DNA of 64,000 nucleotides, taken from contig CADECP010000022.1 of the NCBI GenBank assembly GCA_902825875.1, forward strand, positions 62,001 through 126,000. The letters run 5' to 3'. The notes under the pieces were generated by a model. The model saw nothing but the letters and a program-made list of their open reading frames with translations. It had not been told where the DNA came from and searched no databases. A program made the position numbers and the translations under genes. This document shows positions 61,318-64,000 of this stretch, piece by piece. The first letter of the stretch is position 1, and each line of letters opens with the position of its first letter. The stretch is from an uncultured Acidobacteriota bacterium (GTDB lineage: Bacteria > Acidobacteriota > Blastocatellia > RBC074).

Positions 61318-62205
61318 ATGAACTTTCATCTCGCTGTTTGGCTGTTGCTGTGTTTGATCTGGGGATCAACCTGGATTTTCATCAAACTCGGATTGGACGA
61401 TTGGCCGCCGTTCACCTTTGCCGCGCTGCGTTTTTTGTTGGCGTCGGTAATTCTGTGGCTGCTGGTCTGGATTCGCAGAGACAAGTTGACGATGGCTAGA
61501 CGCGATTGGATGTTAATTGCCTGGCTGGGAGTATCTTCCTTCGCATTGAATTACGGGCTGGTCTTTTGGGGAGAGAACAGAATTTCTTCAGGTTTGACCG
61601 CGGTGTTGCAATCAATGATTCCGGCATTCGGATTGATCGCAGCCCATTTCATGTTGCCGAACGAACGCATCACCGCCGCCAAACTGGTCGGAGTCGCGCT
61701 GGGCATTGCTGGAGTCGCCGTGATCTTCGCCGACCAGATGAAGATCGCCGGAACGTCGGCTTTGTGGGGATGTGCGGCGATCATTGTCAGCGCGCTGGTC
61801 GTTGCGTACACCAACGTGGTCGTCAAACTTCGTTGCGGCCATTTGCCAGTAGCTCCGACAGTCGCCGGGCAGATGACTTTTGGAATGATCCCGCTGTTCA
61901 TAGTTGGATGGTTTACCGAAGGCAATCCGTTGAATTTGCGCTGGACTCCGGTGGCCATTGTTTCGCTGGTTTACCTGGCAGTGGTTGGGTCAGTCATCGC
62001 CTTTCTGCTTTATTACTGGTTGGTCAGGAAAATTGACGTCACGAAGACGATGTTGATTTCTCTGGTGACGCCGGTCGTCGCCTTGCTGATTGGATGGCTG
62101 GTGCGCGGAGAAGCCGTTTCGTGGCGACTGGCTTTGGGAAGCGCCGCAATTTTGTCCGGCATTGGAATGATCGTTTTGAAACGTCAGACAAAACAATTGT
62201 CGTAA
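61318..62205 (+). CDS. EamA/DMT family transporter
   Basis: This encodes 295 aa with ten predicted membrane helices in two EamA halves ([23 protein letters not shown]… and [21 protein letters not shown]…). The first half has the WGSTWIFIK signature and [21 protein letters not shown]; the second ends [17 protein letters not shown]. By family it exports amino acids or other metabolites. The ATG at 61318 lies directly behind the tandem repeat. Confidence 0.9.
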   Translation: MNFHLAVWLLLCLIWGSTWIFIKLGLDDWPPFTFAALRFLLASVILWLLVWIRRDKLTMARRDWMLIAWLGVSSFALNYGLVFWGENRISSGLTAVLQSMIPAFGLIAAHFMLPNERITAAKLVGVALGIAGVAVIFADQMKIAGTSALWGCAAIIVSALVVAYTNVVVKLRCGHLPVAPTVAGQMTFGMIPLFIVGWFTEGNPLNLRWTPVAIVSLVYLAVVGSVIAFLLYYWLVRKIDVTKTMLISLVTPVVALLIGWLVRGEAVSWRLALGSAAILSGIGMIVLKRQTKQLS

Positions 62206-62225
62206 TTTTTCTCAGGAGGCTTTCA

Positions 62226-64000
62226 ATGTTCAAACGAGTTTTAATTGGTTTATCGCTGCTGTGTTTGCTGTCGTTTTTTGCCAACGCGCAAAAGCCGGAG
62301 TTCGCGCCGGGCGTGCGTTACGACGCGAAGATTCCTTCGCTGAAACAAGTCACCGGCTACGATTTTGCCGAGCGCGTCACGCCGCCGGAAGAAATCATTC
62401 GTTACCTGAAAGCTCTGAACGAAGCCGCGCCAGATCGCACAAAACTGGTCAAATACGCCGAAACCTGGGAAAAGCGCGAATTGTGGGCGCTGGTTGTCGC
62501 CGCGCCCGAACGCATTCGGCAACTCGATCAGATCAAGGGAGGGTTGAAGCAACTGGCGAATCCGACGGCTTCGACAGACGTGGCCAAATTGTCGCGCGAA
62601 CTTCCAGTTGTTGTCGTGTTGACGCACGGAGTTCACGGCAATGAAATCTCTTCGGGCGAAGCGGCATTGGCGGAAAGTTATCACTTGCTGGCCGCGCAGG
62701 GCGACGCGACCGTAGATCTGATTCGCCGCGAAGCCATTGTCATCATTGATCCGATGCAAAATCCCGATGGCCGAGCGCGATTCGTTTTTCAAAACCTGCT
62801 CGGTCAGGCGATGACGCCGGATGCCGAACCCGCCTCAGCCGAACACGACGAGCCGTGGCCGGGCGGGCGCAGCAATCATTATCTGTTCGATCTGAACCGC
62901 GACTGGTTCGCGCAGAATCATCCCGAATCGCAAGGCCGCGTGAAGTTGTTGCTGGAATGGTCGCCGCAAGTCGTGGTTGACCTGCACGAAATGGGCGGCG
63001 ATTCGACGTATTACTTTCCGCCTTCTGCCGATCCCGCCAACCCGCATCAAACAAAAACTCAGAGTGAATGGCTCAATATCTTTGGTCAGGCCAACGCGGC
63101 GCGGTTTGACGAACGCGGCTTTGGGTATTTCAACCGCGAAGTCTTCGACGCGTTTTATCCCGGTTACGGCGTTTCGTGGCCAATGGCTCAGGGAGCGATT
63201 GGGATGACCTTTGAAAAAGGCTCGGCGCGCGGGCTGGTGCTTCGCCGGTCGAACGACACCTTGCTGACTTACCGCGACGGAGCCGTCGAGCATTTCACGG
63301 CTGCGATTTCGACAGCGGCGACTGCTGCGCGCAACCGCGAAAAGATGCTGCGTGATTACGCCGACTTTCGCCGCACGGCTGGCAGCGGCGAAACCAAAGC
63401 TTATTTGCTGCCGCCTGGAAAAGACGCCGGACAAACTCAACGATTGGTGCGAATGCTGCTGGCCAACGGCGTGACGGTGCAACGCGCCGACGAAGCCGTC
63501 AATTTCAATGGCCGCACCTTGCCAGCCGGAACCTTCATCGTACCGCTGCCGCAACCGGCGGGAATGATTGTTCGCAACCTGCTGGATCAAAACGTGCCGA
63601 TGAACGATGAATTCATCAAACGTCAGGAAGAACGGAAAAAGCGTCGCCAACCCGATCAGATTTACGACACCACGGCCTGGAATCAGGCGCTGCTTTACGA
63701 CGTGGAATGCCTGGCAGCGACCAGCGCCGTCACGGCGAAAGTTTCGCCAGTTACCGCCGAATCGTTGAAAACAGTTGCCGTTACTTTGCCTGACGCCGTG
63801 GTCGGTTACGCCTTGCCGTGGGGAGCGACTTCGGCGGCGGCTGTTATCGAAGCTCTGCAAAATGGTTTGCGCGCTCGATTTCTGGCTGCGACTTTCACGA
63901 TTGGCGGCAGGAAGTTCGAACGCGGCACGGCCTTCTTTCGCAACGCGGACAACGGCGCGGATTTGAAAACCAAACTGGCAGCGATTGCCGCCAAACACTC
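62226..64000 (+). CDS. Secreted M14 family zinc carboxypeptidase (3' end outside window)
   Basis: The frame is open for 591 codons to the window edge. An AGGAGG site and a signal peptide ([18 protein letters not shown]) are present. The M14 zinc motif HGVHGNE gives H137 and E140; further family features are [48 protein letters not shown] (third zinc His region) and [10 protein letters not shown]. Members of this long subfamily from Acidobacteria and Bacteroidetes are thought to be periplasmic or secreted. It is 20 bp after the transporter gene, so co-transcription is likely. Confidence 0.9.
   Translation, partial: MFKRVLIGLSLLCLLSFFANAQKPEFAPGVRYDAKIPSLKQVTGYDFAERVTPPEEIIRYLKALNEAAPDRTKLVKYAETWEKRELWALVVAAPERIRQLDQIKGGLKQLANPTASTDVAKLSRELPVVVVLTHGVHGNEISSGEAALAESYHLLAAQGDATVDLIRREAIVIIDPMQNPDGRARFVFQNLLGQAMTPDAEPASAEHDEPWPGGRSNHYLFDLNRDWFAQNHPESQGRVKLLLEWSPQVVVDLHEMGGDSTYYFPPSADPANPHQTKTQSEWLNIFGQANAARFDERGFGYFNREVFDAFYPGYGVSWPMAQGAIGMTFEKGSARGLVLRRSNDTLLTYRDGAVEHFTAAISTAATAARNREKMLRDYADFRRTAGSGETKAYLLPPGKDAGQTQRLVRMLLANGVTVQRADEAVNFNGRTLPAGTFIVPLPQPAGMIVRNLLDQNVPMNDEFIKRQEERKKRRQPDQIYDTTAWNQALLYDVECLAATSAVTAKVSPVTAESLKTVAVTLPDAVVGYALPWGATSAAAVIEALQNGLRARFLAATFTIGGRKFERGTAFFRNADNGADLKTKLAAIAAKH

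Overview
The window reads as chromosomal DNA of an Acidobacteriota member, most likely of the Blastocatellia type. This is an inference from gene families and was not tested against a database. The signs are: four large Ser/Thr protein kinases, one next to an ECF sigma factor and one fused to a CadC-type DNA-binding domain; an Oar-like TonB receptor with a carboxypeptidase-regulatory N-terminus; a PQQ quinoprotein with a haem domain; SBBP and BNR surface proteins; and many short palindromic repeats between genes. Coding is dense on both strands and most genes use GC-ending codons.

Layout. 1-3.6 kb: three secreted proteins on the minus strand, two of them preceded by copies of the same ~200-bp leader. 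3.7-14.8 kb: a phospho-signalling region with a wHTH-kinase-hydrolase-cyclase fusion, an FHA/trypsin-like membrane protease, a PP2C phosphatase, a PknB-type kinase, and a kinase-TPR gene downstream of an ECF sigma factor. 14.9-29.5 kb: a MITE, a small membrane protein, a quinoprotein dehydrogenase, an acyltransferase operon, the TonB receptor, a TPR protein, an ArsC-type reductase, a crotonase, a DUF305/LVIVD pair and tRNA-Glu. 29.6-34.5 kb: an acyl-CoA dehydrogenase/MaoC/CitE cassette and a penicillin acylase. 34.5-43 kb is the most accessory-looking part: a membrane NACHT NTPase, a peroxiredoxin whose active-site codon is UGA (probable selenoprotein), a second MITE, a fourth kinase, and an XRE regulator fused to an inositol-monophosphatase-like domain behind a 47-bp near-perfect palindrome. 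43-64 kb: a BNR surface protein, a MazG operon, LarC with an L,D-transpeptidase and a CreD-like protein, an S9 peptidase, an HD-GYP/D12-methylase-like pair, PhzF, a third MITE, GNAT, two EamA transporters and an M14 peptidase cut by the window edge.

Main points of interest. (1) A UGA sits exactly at the peroxidatic position of a peroxiredoxin, followed by a SECIS-like hairpin. (2) A ~288-bp MITE family occurs in three copies with 13-bp terminal inverted repeats and 7-bp target duplications; two copies sit on stop codons, and the internal stem shows a compensatory change. (3) An XRE-phosphatase fusion has its own palindrome upstream. (4) A NACHT protein has membrane segments at both ends and unusual codon use. 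(5) A four-domain signalling fusion has a degraded cyclase site. (6) Two secreted-protein genes share a duplicated leader.
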